This document shows positions 11,829 through 26,200 of a stretch of 64,000 bases of DNA, piece after piece (the first letter of the stretch is position 1; each line of letters opens with the position of its first letter). Below the pieces are notes generated by a model that worked only from the letters and a program-made list of their open reading frames with translations, was not told where the DNA came from and searched no databases. The position numbers and the translations under genes are program-made. Origin of the DNA: Mactromeris polynyma (lineage: Eukaryota; Mollusca; Bivalvia; Venerida; Mactridae); contig JASFXZ010000020.1 in the NCBI GenBank assembly GCA_032209605.1, forward strand, positions 7,501-71,500. The letters are read 5' to 3'.

Positions 11829-12999
11829 TACGGTATTGATGAGCTGAACTTTGTTTAGAGAACGTCTCTGAAAACTGATCTCTATCTAAGACGCAGCTGA
11901 TTCAATAACCATATCAATTGAGCTGGTGATAAATAAAGGTAAGATAAAACCCTGTTGAATTTTTTATTGCGATTCCTTACATACCTCCTAAGTTATAGCA
12001 TATTATACACATGCACAGTTTCTTTTTTCCGCTAGTATATATTGAACCCTTTGTCAGCCAGTATCAGATCACCTGACTTCAGTTGGTCCATTATTTGGAA
12101 TGTTCTACAATGGCTGCATCAGATGTTGATCCTGGATTAAATTCAACTTGCTATAATTTTATGGTTAATAAACATAACATATATACAATGCACACATAAA
12201 CTGTAGGGAAAGTATAGTATGGATACCTGATTGTATGCATACTACATGATCTCCAACAGAAACATCATCACTATCTGGGATTTGCAAGTGGTAAATGTGA
12301 TCATGAGCAGCAGCTTCTTTATACACAGCTCCATGGTCATCACCATTGGTTAACTCTTAATTCACAATTTCCTCTGCCTTTGATATTTGCATCTGTTGAA
12401 ATAGTCAATTAACTGTTATATTTTAAATGAAACATTGGAATACTTAACTTAGCCATTATACACTTTTTAATCATGTTCAAGCTTCCCTGTGATGTATGCA
12501 TGCATATTTATAAGGACTTTTTGTTAGAGTCTGTTTCTCCTTTTATGTGATCATGATATAACATAGTTATATAATATATTTACATTTTTATCAACATGTT
12601 CTACATAACTATGAAAGGGAACTGAGGAGTCATATGCTGCAATAGTTTATTGTTGTACAATGTGCATAGAAGTAGAGCTTGTCAAGTTTCAGTTATCAAC
12701 ATATTATATAATACAATCAAAAATTGATAGAATGACAGAACACTACAGTAGCCAATATTTGAAGCAAAATCATATTGTTCTCATCATGATTCAAAATGCT
12801 AAAAGCAAAAATGGTGGGCACAAGTTCCTTGTCACTTTTAACAAAGTGACAGCTGCATATTCTGTCGTTATGATTGACTTCCCTGTCTGCACATCTGAAA
12901 AATGTCACACACAAACAATATTTGATGATAACCTGTTCCTAATACTTAAACTACAGCTCTATCACATCCGACGTGTAATTGAACACCGTCTTGGGTTGC

Positions 13000-15262
13000 A
13001 GATGTCAATTATGGTGTTTTTTACTTGTGGTTGGGTTGCAGATGTTGAAAAAGATGTTTCGTTACTTGTTTTTTTGTTGCAAATGTTGATACTGGTGTTT
13101 CGTCACTTGTTTGTGGCTTGCGAATGTTGATAATGGTGTTTGGTTACATGTTATTGTCTTGCGAATGTTGGTAATGGTTTATTGTTACTTGTTTTGTGCT
13201 TGCGAATGTTGATTGTGGTGTTTCGTTACTTGTTCTTGGCTTGCGAATGTTGATAATAGTGTTTTGTTACTTGTGTGTGTTTTGCGGATGTCGATAATGG
13301 TGTTTTTTACTTGTGTTTGGGTTGCAGATGTTGATAATGGTGTTTTGTTATTTGTTTTTGGGTTGCGTTTGTTGATAATGGTGTTTCGTTACTGGTTTTT
13401 GGGTTTCGAATGTTGATAATGGTGTTTCGTTTCATGTTTTTGGGTTGCAAATGTTGATTGTGGTGTTTCGTTACTTGTTTTTGTGTTGCGGAGGTTGATA
13501 CTGTTGTTTCGTTACTTGTTTTGGCTTGCGGAGGTTGATACTGTTGTTTCGTTACTTGTTTTGGCTTGCGAATGTTGATAATGGTGTTTAGTTACTTGTT
13601 CTTGTGTTGCGAATGTTGATAATGGTGTTTTTAACTTGTCTTCGTGTTGCAAATGTCGATAATGGTGTTTAATTTCTTGATTTTTGGGTGGCGGGTGTTT
13701 ATAATGATGTTTTCTATATGTTTATGTAACAAATGTTGATATTTTTCTTTTGTTACTTGTTTGTTGGTTGAGGATGATTATGTTGTTTTTTAGTTGTTTT
13801 TTAGTTGCGGATGTTTTTGAATGTTGTTGTTGGGTTGCGGATGTTGATAATGGTGTTATGTAAGTTGTTTGCTTGTTGCTAATGTTGTAAATGTTAATAA
13901 TGGTGTTTTGTACATTGTTGCTGTATTGCGGATGTTGATAAGTGTGTTGTGTTACTTGTGTCTGGGAACGGAAGATTATAATGGTGTTTTGTTAATTTTG
14001 TTGGGATTCTGATGTTGATAATTGTGTTTTATTACTTGTTTTGGGGGTGCAGATGATGGTAATGGGGTTTTGATACTTGTTTTTGTGTTGCATATGTTGA
14101 TTATGGTGTTTTATTACTTTTTCTTAGTTGTGAATGTTGAAAATGGTGTTTTGTAACTTGCTTTAGTGTTGTGGATGTTGAAAATGTTTTTTTGGATTGC
14201 AGATGTTGATAATGTTGATTTGATGCCTGTTTTTGTCATGGATTTTGTGAATAGTGTTTTGTTACTTGTTTTTCGATTGGAGATGTTGATAATGGTGTTT
14301 TTGTACTTTTTTGGTTGTGAATGAGGATTTTAACTTGTTTCATGGGTTGCTGATGTTGCCATTGTTGTTTTTGGGTTGCGTTTATTGATAATGTTGTTTT
14401 ACTGGTCGCGGAGGTTGATAATAGTGTTTTTTTTAGTTTTTTTTGTGTTAAGAAGTTGGATAATGGTGTTGTGTTACTTGTTTTTGGGTTGCGGATATTG
14501 ATAATGGTGTTTTGTTACTTGTTTTTTGGTTACGGATTTTGATAATGGTGTTTTGTTACTTGCTTTGGGTTTAGGATGTTGTGGATGATGTTTTGTTAAT
14601 TGTTTCTGTGATGCGTTTGTTGTGAATGTTTTTGTGGCTGACGGATGTTGTGAGTGATGTTTTGATTGTTATTTCTGCGTTACGGATGTTGATAATGGTT
14701 TTAATAACTTATTTTTGGGTAGTGGATTTTAATAACGGTGTTTCGATACTGGTTTTGGGGTTGAGAATATTTATAATTGTGCTTTGTAACTTTTGTTTGG
14801 GTTGCGCAGGTTGATTTATATTTGTATTTTATTAGATGTTTCAGGGTTCTAATGGTGTTTTGTTAGTTATTTTGGGGTTTTGATGTTGATAATGGCGTTT
14901 TGTTAGTTTTTTGGGGGGTTGCGATTGTTGTGGGTGATGTTTGTTACTTGTTTTGGAGTTGAGGAGGTTCAGTAGGGTGTTTTGTTACTTCTTTTTGCGT
15001 TGCGGATATTGATAATGGTGTTTTGTTAGTTGTTTTTGTGTTGCAGATGTTGTGAATGTTTTTTTGTGATATGGATGTTGATCAAGATGTTTCGTTAGTT
15101 GTTTTGGGGTTGCAGATTTTGTGAATGATATTATATTTGTTGTCTTTTGGTTACGGTGTTGATAATGTTTTTTTGTTACTTAATTTTGTGTTGCGGATGT
15201 TGATAATTATGGTTTGTTAATTCTTTTGGGATTGCGGGTGTTGTGAATGTTGTTTTCGCAGT
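13000..15262 (+). repeat. Diverged ~40-bp GT-rich satellite
   Basis: Loose tandem copies of a unit like TTGCGGATGTTGATAATGG plus TGTTTTGTTACTTGTTTTTG, about 38-43 bp, roughly 55 copies. Copies differ greatly, so the array is old. The short open frames inside it follow from the periodicity. Shorter CA-rich stretches of the same flavour in reverse orientation occur at about 15720-15860, 17680-17990 and 18650-18960. Confidence 0.8.
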
Positions 15263-17530
15263 TTCGGGTAGTTTTGAGGATTTTGTAAATGGAAAAATTA
15301 AAATTCACACGACATAATTAAACTCTCAGAAAAAAGTGGACTAGGTTAGAATAATAAATTCGTAAACAAACATCACCCTGGTCCTTGGTAACTCTAATCC
15401 TAATCCAATGATTAAATTATATAAAACCTGTTCTTTACGCAAAAAGCTTCACACCTTTCAAAATCCAACAATTTCAAAACAAATCAAGTCACCATTTAAA
15501 TGAAAGTTCCAAACAACAAATAGGTCGTTTTATTATAATAATTTTCCATAATCACACAAACTAATTGTATGTCCTAACTAAACGATATTTGTTCGACAAT
15601 ACTTTTCTAATTGGTTCATTTACTTACATGCTAATTTCAATAATAACGGCATTTGAAATTGATGATCCGTTGATTTACGCACGTAAGAATTCCAATCATC
15701 GTCAGCATTTGATAAATGATCACATCTAAAACCACCATCAACTTCTGAACACCACCCACAACCTCTGTAACTTAAGGAGAATTAACCAAACATCAACCTC
15801 AACATCAACAACAACACAAGTCTCACATCAAAACTAACAACATCCGCAACACCAACCGAAATTTCAGAACTCTATCCACAACAATAGCATCACTAATTGA
15901 AGTCTCGTAAATAGAATCTCTCACAATTTTTTGTTTTAACTTTGTTATTTTGTAGTAAAATATTTGCATTTGTCCGAGTGATTATAATACAGCTAAATTG
16001 TGTTTTAAATTTTACAGGTCTTTCGATATATTACACATTGACTTCAATGGGGACAGAAATTGTTCTTTTAATTGATAATTATGACCATATGTAGTTTATA
16101 TTTATATTACTCTTAATTTGATCAAGCTTCTCCGTTTCGGCCGGCATCAGGCCATTATCAAACATTCTGCCATGAATGTGACGGAGCTCATTCTAATAAC
16201 GATAAAAGGGGACTGTTGGATTCGTATCGTTGTATCCGAGCATCATTATAGATGTATACATGGTTGACTTTCTTCCTCCACAGACGAATAATTGAGTAAT
16301 TTGTAATTAAGAAAGGAGTGTTTGTGCACAATTAAAACAAGTTCATTAAACATTATGTGCATATAGTTATCACAATTCTAGTGATCCAATATTCGATCGA
16401 CACGTATAACAAACATTACACTATTGAGACATCATCTTAACATAACACTAGCATCTTTCAAATCTCTGACATAGACTAACCAGCTATTGAGTTATCGAAA
16501 TGGACGTAGATCAGTGTCTGACCAACTTTCATAGCAGATTTTTCGACAACTTCGAGAACTGTTGCGAGAAATGGAAGGTAAGAATTGGCACATGTACATG
16601 TTATGATATGATTAAAGACAGACACATCATGTTTTCAATTAGTGTAACTTTATTCGAACCGGTGTCACCGCAGCACTAAAGAATGAAAGGTATAAAAGTA
16701 TTATTTTGTTGGACCGGGCTAGGGTTAGTCATGACAATTATTTATTTTACAAGCTTTTCAGGTCAAGATATATCGAAGGGGTAGGTGTTTAATGATATGA
16801 ATCGGTTCGCAAGACCGAAAATTGTCACAAATATCTTGATAAGCGAGATAATTTAGAGCTAGTGACCCAAATAATTCATTGTTGCTTACGAAATATTGCA
16901 ATTCCTGATATCTCAGGACCCGCCGAATAATAAATAGAAATTTCGATCGATCCGGCTGGTACCGTAAAATTTGAAGCGGTATTTCAAAGAAAACAATATC
17001 GTTATAAGTGGAGTGTACTGTAGTTTATCAAGAATGAACTCCGCCGTGCTCCTTAGAAACACAGAACATTTCACTTACCCAGGTTATATTCATTTCACAT
17101 CTTATGTAGTCGTCTTAATTGTTCATAGGATAATTATGGGTATGACAAAAGAAATGTTACAATTGCAGCTTGTTATTTCAAAATATAGAAATATTGAAAT
17201 TATGACCCTTCAGCCCAATATATCATATTTACTTGTATGTATTAGGTTGTCTTAAATAGATACAAGATGTGTGCAGAACTTTGCAAAATTGGATCATGTA
17301 CACATTACCAATAAATGAGTAGAGTATATATTAAAAGTGCACTCGGTACAAAGGGAAAACAAAATGATAAAACTATATATCAATGCAAATTAATGGAATC
17401 TGTCAGAGATAAAGAAATCACGTAAACAATCAAAACATTTAAGATGATTAGTCTTCAAACAAAACAGCACAAAATTCATCCAATTAAAATCACTGATTAC
17501 CAACAGGTCAGTCATGTTCAACTACATTAT
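15263..17530. other. A+T-rich region without recognised genes
   Basis: No homology is seen. One possible coding start is at 16500: 26 codons beginning MDVDQCLTNFHSRFF and ending exactly at a consensus donor AAG|GTAAGA at 16578. No matching downstream exon was found, so I do not call a gene. An open frame at 16971-17255 has no recognisable content. Confidence 0.4.
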
Positions 17531-17539
17531 CTTCAAAAT

Positions 17540-19110
17540 CTGAATTAATGCGTAGTATTGTCCTACTCAAAAACAACACAGAAGGAATCACAAACTTATC
17601 CATAAATCCACAAAGCAAACAAAACATACATATGACTGTCATCTGCATCCGTAACAGTTAAAACATCGATAGACCCCTCGCATAATTGGCCATTACAAAC
17701 AAACACCACAACTGCATCGACAACAATCGCAACAAAAACCAAACATATCAACACAACATACAAACCCCGAGATACCAAAAGAAGCATCTCAAGAAAACTT
17801 GCAACATCAAAAACAAGAAAATAAAGCATCGAAGCACCACTCGAAACACGATTCGAAGAAAACAAGAAAAATATTCAACAATACATGTGATTCAAAAACA
17901 CAAAAGATGAAACATCACAACACCAGTCACAACATTCACAACATCACGGTAAGAACCGCAACAACACACAACATTCGCAACACAACCAAAAATATTTGAA
18001 CTACTAAATAAATAATCAACACAACTTACCAAACTGTATAAACAATCAAGGCATGCAGTCGGTTGTTTTTCATTGAGTTTTGCGCCGTAATGCAATACTT
18101 TTTCAGTCAACATTACGCGGCAGGCAATCTAGTTTTCCTGGAATTGATTATCGACCAGCACTATCTATCTCGCCGCAAGTAGCTGACAACTTCCCATAAT
18201 GTAAAGACATCACCGTAGCAATTGCAATTTCAGAACAAATAAATGCAACAAAATTATTTTCTTGTAATTATATTATACATGGCTGTTTCTTTTTATGTTA
18301 ATGTAGACGATGACAAGTGAAAGCATTGCATTCAACAAACGGCGTTGAAGAAAATCAATGGTGCGATAAAAATGGATTACATAAAACATATGTTTAGACT
18401 TACTGCAATGAATCTTTGTCTTCTTCTAGTTTTTCCTTAGGTGAAATTCGTAGCTGCAGGCTCTCGATTCGATTGATAAATATGAAATACAAATAAGAAT
18501 ATAATCATGAAATAATAACATGTTAATCAATCATTAAACAAAACCGCAATCTTTCCATCATTATAAATTATTGTAAATCAACAGTCCAAACACGACATAT
18601 ACAATATGTACAAAATCAAACTTTGCACATAATACTGTCCCACTCATAAACAACACAGTAGCCATAACAACACTAGCCACACAATCACCAAAACAAAAGC
18701 AACATTAATATCATCGCCATCGACATCCGCAATACTAAACAAATCATCGATCAACCACTGCCAACATTGGCCACATCAAACAAACAGCCACAATTCAGCA
18801 TACGACAATCGAAACAACAAGCAAACCATCACAACACAACCAACAGCATCAACTGAACGAAAAGAGCATCATAATACCAACCAAAACAAACATTCACGTA
18901 TCAAAATGCAAGATCATAACACAACCCACGCTCTAACAAACAAGAAAAAACACTATGACAAGCGAATGCAATGTATTCAATATATTGCGTTGAAGACAAT
19001 CATTGGTCCGATAAAAATAAAATACAAGGAACATACATGGGACACTCACTTGAATTAATATTCGTCTTGTTCACAACGTCTGAAGTTTTTCCTCAGTAGA
19101 CATTCGTAGC
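17540..19110 (+). repeat. Old tandem duplication with CA-rich cores
   Basis: Blocks recur in order: CTACTCAAAAACAACACAG at about 17563 with CCACTCATAAACAACACAG at about 18639, GACAAGTGAAAGCATTGCATTC at about 18312 with GACAAGCGAATGCAATGTATTC at about 18957, and ATTCGTAGCTGCAG at about 18443 and 19104. Copies are well diverged and of unequal length. Another related block (ATGAAATAC..TTAATCAATCATTA) is shared between 18480-18540 and 20185-20240. Nothing coding is apparent. Confidence 0.55.
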
Positions 19111-20225
19111 TGCAGTCTTTAGATTCTGTCCATTTTCTCTCTAACATCTACAAAATATAAGCATGTGAGCAATCAAAAACGAAAAAAGAGTTCAAAAATT
19201 TGGCAAGTTTGTTTTGCATACAAAAGCTATCAATAAATTCTATTTCAGACTCACAATCATAGATCTTCAACTGCTTTCATTATCTGTACAATTACACAGT
19301 CTCTTCAATGTGCCACCATTGTTTTCAAACGTCCATTCTGACTTTAATTTCCAATTCCCTGAATTGAATACAAAATGTCATATCAATTCGTTCCACAAAA
19401 ATTAAGCTGCCTTCATAATTATCATACTTAAAAAAATCAAAATAGTCAATTTAAATTAACATACACTATATTCATACAGTATTGCACAAACCGTCTGTAT
19501 GCAGTGCATTGTTTACAATACTTGTTTTGCAGTGATCACATGTCAGGCGGTAATTAAATGTTAGCGAAGGCTTAAATTATTATCAATATAAATTGACGGA
19601 CGGACGGATGAACGCAATAATCAGACGTTATAAGTTGCCTTATCAGCTTTACCGAAATAAAGTCAACCGTGAGAGGAATACAAACCATACTCACGTGGCC
19701 TGCGCATTAATCAGTCTACTGACACAAGTCCAATGCCAAACCTGTAATGTTAATACAAGTATACCTTTCAGTTAATGGATATATTGGGTTCGAGTCCCAA
19801 CGGGGTTTTCAGATTGCAGTAGATTTACAAAACCCATTATAGGCAAACATCACCTTGGAGTTTTTACGGGTCGACAAGGTGGATGTACGCAGATACATTT
19901 ATACAACTATGTAACGTTAAAACTTAGAACAACACATAATTAAAGCATTAAGAGAGGTAATTGAAATATATGTATAATATATACAAAATTACAAACAAGA
20001 AATACCCATTGCTATCTGATTATATGAAGATTTTCTTAAAGACGTTCCAAGACAGTTAGCGACTTCATTAAAGACAAGTTTCGGTCTTTCCCTGTAGTTA
20101 CGTATTCTCTCTCTTCTTTCACCATACCCTGGTTTGATCCAGCTCACCTCTGATAGAGTCGTCATCATTGATCACCGATGATGAATATGAAATACCAATT
20201 AGAATTAACATGACATAATTACATT

Positions 20226-23200
20226 TTAATCAATCATTAGACAAATATAACAAAGAATGCATCACAACACCACCAACAACATTTACAACAGCAAATTAAG
20301 CATCACAACATCACCAACAATATTTACAAAACCAGAGAATACGTAACAACACCACCAACAACATTAACAACATCAATGTAAGCATCATACACAACCAACA
20401 ACATCTACAACTACAAAGAAAGCATCATAACAGAACCAATAATATTTACAGCAACAAAGAGAGCATCATAACATGACAAACAATATTTTCAATAACGACG
20501 AAAGCATCATAACACGACCCACAATATTTAAAATAGCAAATTAAGCATCACACCAAAGAAAGCATCATAACACAACCAACAATATCGATCACATCAAAGA
20601 AAGCATCATAACACCACCAACAATATTTACAACATCATAGAGAGTATCATAACACCACCAACAATATTTACAACATCAAAGAAAGCATCATAACACCACC
20701 AACAATATTTACAACAACAAAGAAAGCATCATAACACCAAAATTATTTACAACAAGAAACAAAGCATCATCAAACAACCAACAATATTTTCAACAACAAA
20801 GAAAGCATCATAACACCACCAACAATATTTATAACAACAAAGAAAGCATCATTACATAACCAACACTATTTAAACCAACAAAGAATGCATCATAACACAA
20901 CCAACAATAGTTACACCAACAAAGAAAGTATCATAACGCCACCAACAATATTTACAACATCAAAGAAAGCATCATAACACAACCAACAATATTTAAAACA
21001 ACAAAGAAAGCATCATAACACAACCAACAATATTTCCAACCACAAAGAAAGCATCATAACACTTCCAACTATATTGACCACAACGAAGAAAGCATCTTAA
21101 CGCAACCAACAATATTTTCAACAACAAACAATGCATCACAACACCACCAACAACATTTACAACAACAAGGAATGCACCACAACACAACCAACAATATTTA
21201 CAACAACAAAGAAAGCATAATAACACAACCATCAATATTTACACTAACAAAGAAAGCATCATAACACCTACAACTATATGTGCAACATCAAAGAAAGCAT
21301 CCTAACGCAACCAGCAATCTTGACAACATCAAAGAAAGCATCATAACACAAACAACAATATTTACTACAACGAAGAAAGCCTCGTAGCACAACCAACAAT
21401 ATTTTACAACGACAAGCATCATAACACAACCAACAATATTGACAACAACTAAGAAAGCATCATAACACCACCAACGACATTTACAACATCAGAGAAAGCA
21501 TTATAACACCACCAACATTATTTACAACATCAAAGAAAGCATCATAACACCACCAACAATATTTACAACAACAAAGAAAGCATCATAACACCAACAATAT
21601 TTACAACAACAAAGAAAGCATCATAACACCACCAACAATATTTACAACAGCAAAGAAAGCATCATTACACAACCAACAATATTTACAACATCAAAGAAAG
21701 CATCATAATACCACCAACAATATCTACAACAACAAAGAAAGCATCATAACACCAAAAATATTTACAACAAGAAACAAAGCATCATCACACAACCAACAAT
21801 ATTTTCAACAACAAAGAAAGCATCATAACACCACCAACAAAATGTACAACGACAAAGAAAGCATAACACAACCAACAATATTTACAACAACAAAGACAGC
21901 ATCATTACATAACCAACACTATTCAAACCAACAAAGAATGCATCATAACACAACCAACAATAGTTACACCAACAAAGAAAGTATCATAACGCCACCAACA
22001 ATATTTACAACATCAAAGAAACCATCATAACACAACCAACAATATTTAAAACAACACAGAAAGCATCATAACACAACCAACAATATTTCCAACAACAAAG
22101 AAAGCATCATAACACATCCAACTATATTGACCACAACGAAGAAAGCATCTTAACGCAACCAACAATATTTATAACAACAAAGAAAACGTCATTACACAAC
22201 CAACAATATGTTCATCATTAAAGAAAGCATCATTGCACAACCAACAATATTTACAATAGCAAATAAAGCACCACAACACCACCAATAACATTTACAACAA
22301 CAAAGAAAACGTCATAACACAACCAACAATATTGACAACAACGAAGAAAGCATCATAACACCACCAAAATATTATAACATCAAAGAAAGCATCATAACAC
22401 ACTTAACAATATTCCAACATCAAAGAAAGCATCATAACACCACCAACAATATTTACAACAACAAAGAATGCACCACAACACAACCAACAATATTTACACC
22501 AACAGAGAAAGCATCATAACACCACCAACAATATGTGCAACATCAAAGAAAGCATCATAACACCACCAACAATATTTACAACAACAAAGAATGCACCACA
22601 ACACAACCAACAATATTTACACCAACAAAGAAAGCATCATAACACCACCAACAATATGTGCAACATCAAAGAAAGCATCATAACACCACCAACAATATTT
22701 ACAACAACAAAGAATGCACCACAACACAAACAACAATTTTTACACCAATAGAGAAAGCATCATAACCCCACCAACGATATGTGCAACATCAAAGAAAGCA
22801 TCATTACACAACCAACAATATTTACAATAGCAAATAAAGCATCATAACACAATCAGCAATATTGACAACAACGAAGAATGCACCACAACACAACCAACAA
22901 TATTTACACCAACAAAGAAAGCATCATAACACAATCAGCAATATTGACAACAACGAAGAATGCACCGCAACACAACCAACAATTTTTACACCAACAAAGA
23001 AAGCATAATACCACCAACAATATGTGCAACATCAAAGAAAGCATCATTACACAACCAACAATATTTACAATAGCAAATTAAGCATCACAATACCACCAAC
23101 AATATTTACAACAACAAAGAAAGCGTATTAACACAACGAACAATATTGACAACAACGAAGAAAGCATCATAACACCACCAACAATATTTACAACAACAAA

Positions 23201-26200
23201 GAAGACGTCATAACACAACCAACAATATTGACAACAACGAAGAAAGCATCATAACTCAACCAAAAATATTTACTACATCGAAGAAAGCATCACAACACCG
23301 CCATCAATATGTGCTACAACAAAGAAAGCATCATTACACAACCAACAATATTTACAATAGCAAATTAAGCATCACAACACCACCAACAATATTGACAACA
23401 ATGAAGAAAGCATCATAACACAACCAACAATATTGACAACAACGAAGAAAGCATCATAACACCACCAACAACATTTACAACATCAACGAAAACATCATAA
23501 TACCACCAACAATATTAATAACAACAAAGAAAGCATCATAACACCACCAACAACATTTATAACATCAAAGAAAGCATCATAACACCACTAACAATCATTA
23601 TAACATCAATGAAAGCATCATAACGCAACCAACAAAGTTTACAACGACAAAGGAAGCATCAAAACACATCCAACTATATTTACAACAACAAAGAAAGCAT
23701 CACAACACAACCAACAATATTGACCACAACGAAAAAGCATTTTAACGCAACCAACAATATTTTGAACAACAAAGAATGCATCACAACATCACCAACATCA
23801 TTTACAACAACAAAGAATGCACCACAACACAACCAACAATATTTACAACAACAAAGAAAGCATCATAACACCACCAACAATATTTACACTAACACAGAAA
23901 GCATCACAACACCAACAACAATATGTGCAACATCAAAGAAAGCATCAAAACACCGAAAATATTTACAACAACAAAGAAAGCATCATAAAACAATCAACAA
24001 TATTTACTACAATAAAGAAAGCATCATAACACAACCAACAATATTGACCACAACGAAGAAAGCATCTTAACGCACCCAACAATATTTTCAACAACAAAGA
24101 TAGCATCATTACATAACCAACACTATTTACACAAACAAAGAATGCATCATAACACAACCAACAATATGTACAACATCAGAGAAAGCATCATAACACCATC
24201 AACAATATTTACAACATCAAAGAAAGAATCATAACACCACCAACAATATTTACAGCATCAAAGAAAGCATCATAACACCCAAAATATTTACAACAACAAA
24301 GAAAGCATTATCTACCACCAACAATATGTGCAACATCAAAGAAAGCATCATAACACCAAACATATTTACAACAACAAAGAATGCATCACAACATCACCAA
24401 CATCATTTACAACAACAAAGAATGCACCACAACTCAACCAACAATATTTACAACAACAAAGAAAGCATCATGACACAATCAACAACATTTACAACATCAA
24501 TGAAAGCATCATAACGCAACCAACAAAGTTTACAACGACAAAGAAAGCATCAAAACACATCCAACTATATTTACAACAACAAAGAAAGCATCATAACACA
24601 ACCAACAATATTTACAACATCAAAGAAAGCATCATTACACCACCAACAACATTTACAACATCAAAGAAAGCATCATAACACCACCAAAATATTAAAACAT
24701 CAAAGAAAGCATCATTACACAACCAATCATATTTACAACATCAAAGAAAGCATCATAACACAACCAACAATATTTACAACATCAAAGAAAGCATCATAAC
24801 ACCACCAACAATATTTACAACAACAAAGAAAGCATCATAACACAACCAACAATATTTACAACATCGAAGAAAGCATCATAACACCACCAAAAAATTAAAA
24901 CATCAAAGAAAGCATCATTACACAACCAACCATATTTACAACATCAAAGAAAGCATCATAACACCACCAACAATATTTACAACATCAAAGAAAGCATCAT
25001 AACACAACCAACAATATTTACTACATCAAAGAAAGCACCATAACATCACCAACAATATTTACAACATCAAAGAAAGCATCATGACACAACCAACAACATT
25101 TACAACATCGAAGAAAGCATCATAATACATCCAACAATATTTACAACAACAAAGAATGCATCACATCACAACCAACAATATTTACAACAACAAAGAGAGC
25201 ATCATAACACCACCAACAATATTTGCAACATCGAAGAAAGCATCATAACACAACCAACAATATTTACAACATCAAAGAAGGCATCATAACACAACCAACA
25301 ACATTTACAACATCAAAGAAAGCATCATAACACAACCAACAATATTTACAACATCAAAGAAAGCATCATAACACAACCAACAACATTTACAACATCGAAG
25401 AAAGCATCATAACACCACCAACAACATTTACAACATCGAAGAAAGCATCATAACACAACCAACAACATTTACAACATCGAAGAAAGCATCATAACACCAC
25501 CAACAGCATTTACAACATCGAAGAAAGCATCATAACACCACCAACAATATTTACACCATCGAAGAAAGCATCATAACACCACCAACAACATTTACAACAT
25601 CGAAGAAAGCATCATAACACAACCAACAATATTTACAACATCGAAGAAAGCATCATAACACCACCAACAACATTTACAACATCGAAGAAAGCATCATAAC
25701 ACCACCAACAACATTTACAACATCGAAGAAAGCATCATAATACATCCAACAATATTTACAACATCAAAGAAAGCATCATAACACCACCAACAATATTTAC
25801 AACATCGAAGAAAGCATCATAACACCACCAACAATATTTACAACATCGAAGAAAGCATCATAACACAACCAACAATATTTACAACATCGAAGAAAGCATC
25901 ATAACACCACCAACAACATTTACAACATCGAAGAAAGCATCATAACACCACCAACAATATTTACAACATCAAAGAAAGCATCATAACACAACCAACAATA
26001 TTTACAACATCGAAGAAAGCATCATAACACAACCAACAATATTTACAACATCGAAGAAAGCATCATAACACAACCAACAATATTTACAACATCGAAGAAA
26101 GCATCATAACACCACCAACAACATTTACAACATCGAAGAAAGCATCATAACACCACCAACAATATTTACAACATCGAAGAAAGCATCATAACACAACCAA

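Larger units (their letters stand above)
8921..12035 (+). mobile_element. Outer Tc1 element with TIRs and TA target duplication
   Basis: Terminal inverted repeats begin CTAGCGGAAAAAAGAAACTG at 8921 and end as the complement at 12035, about 32 bp nearly perfect. They are flanked by TA at 8919-8920 and 12036-12037. It carries one transposase gene (9216 to about 10211) and has itself been invaded by a second Tc1 at 10212-11828. Without that insert it is about 1.5 kb, normal for Tc1. Its host site lies inside the Harbinger fossil just after the ADKGFNI motif. Confidence 0.92.
8639..12960 (-). pseudogene. PIF/Harbinger (THAP + DDE) transposase fossil, split by Tc1
   Basis: On the - strand, 12905-12780 gives [19 protein letters not shown], matching the second half of a THAP DNA-binding domain. 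Bases 12130-12038 read SDAAIVEHS and MDQLKSGDLILADKGFNI, the ADKGF motif with a catalytic Asp of DDE_Tnp_4 nucleases, with a one-base frame break near 12093. The gene is then interrupted by a 3.1-kb Tc1 element at 8921-12035. It resumes at 8918-8639 with LPAGIT, a stop, NVSPCLSRNGHFKEEEAEL, then IGRSRIQVERANERMKN (catalytic Glu region) and ends in a natural TAA at 8639. Stops and frameshifts make it inactive. The stretch between the THAP piece and 12130 could not be assigned. Confidence 0.75.

Noticed and set aside
19785..19810. GGGTTCGAGTCCCA as the T arm of a tRNA
   Set aside because: No A box, acceptor stem or anticodon arm was found in the 70 bases before it.
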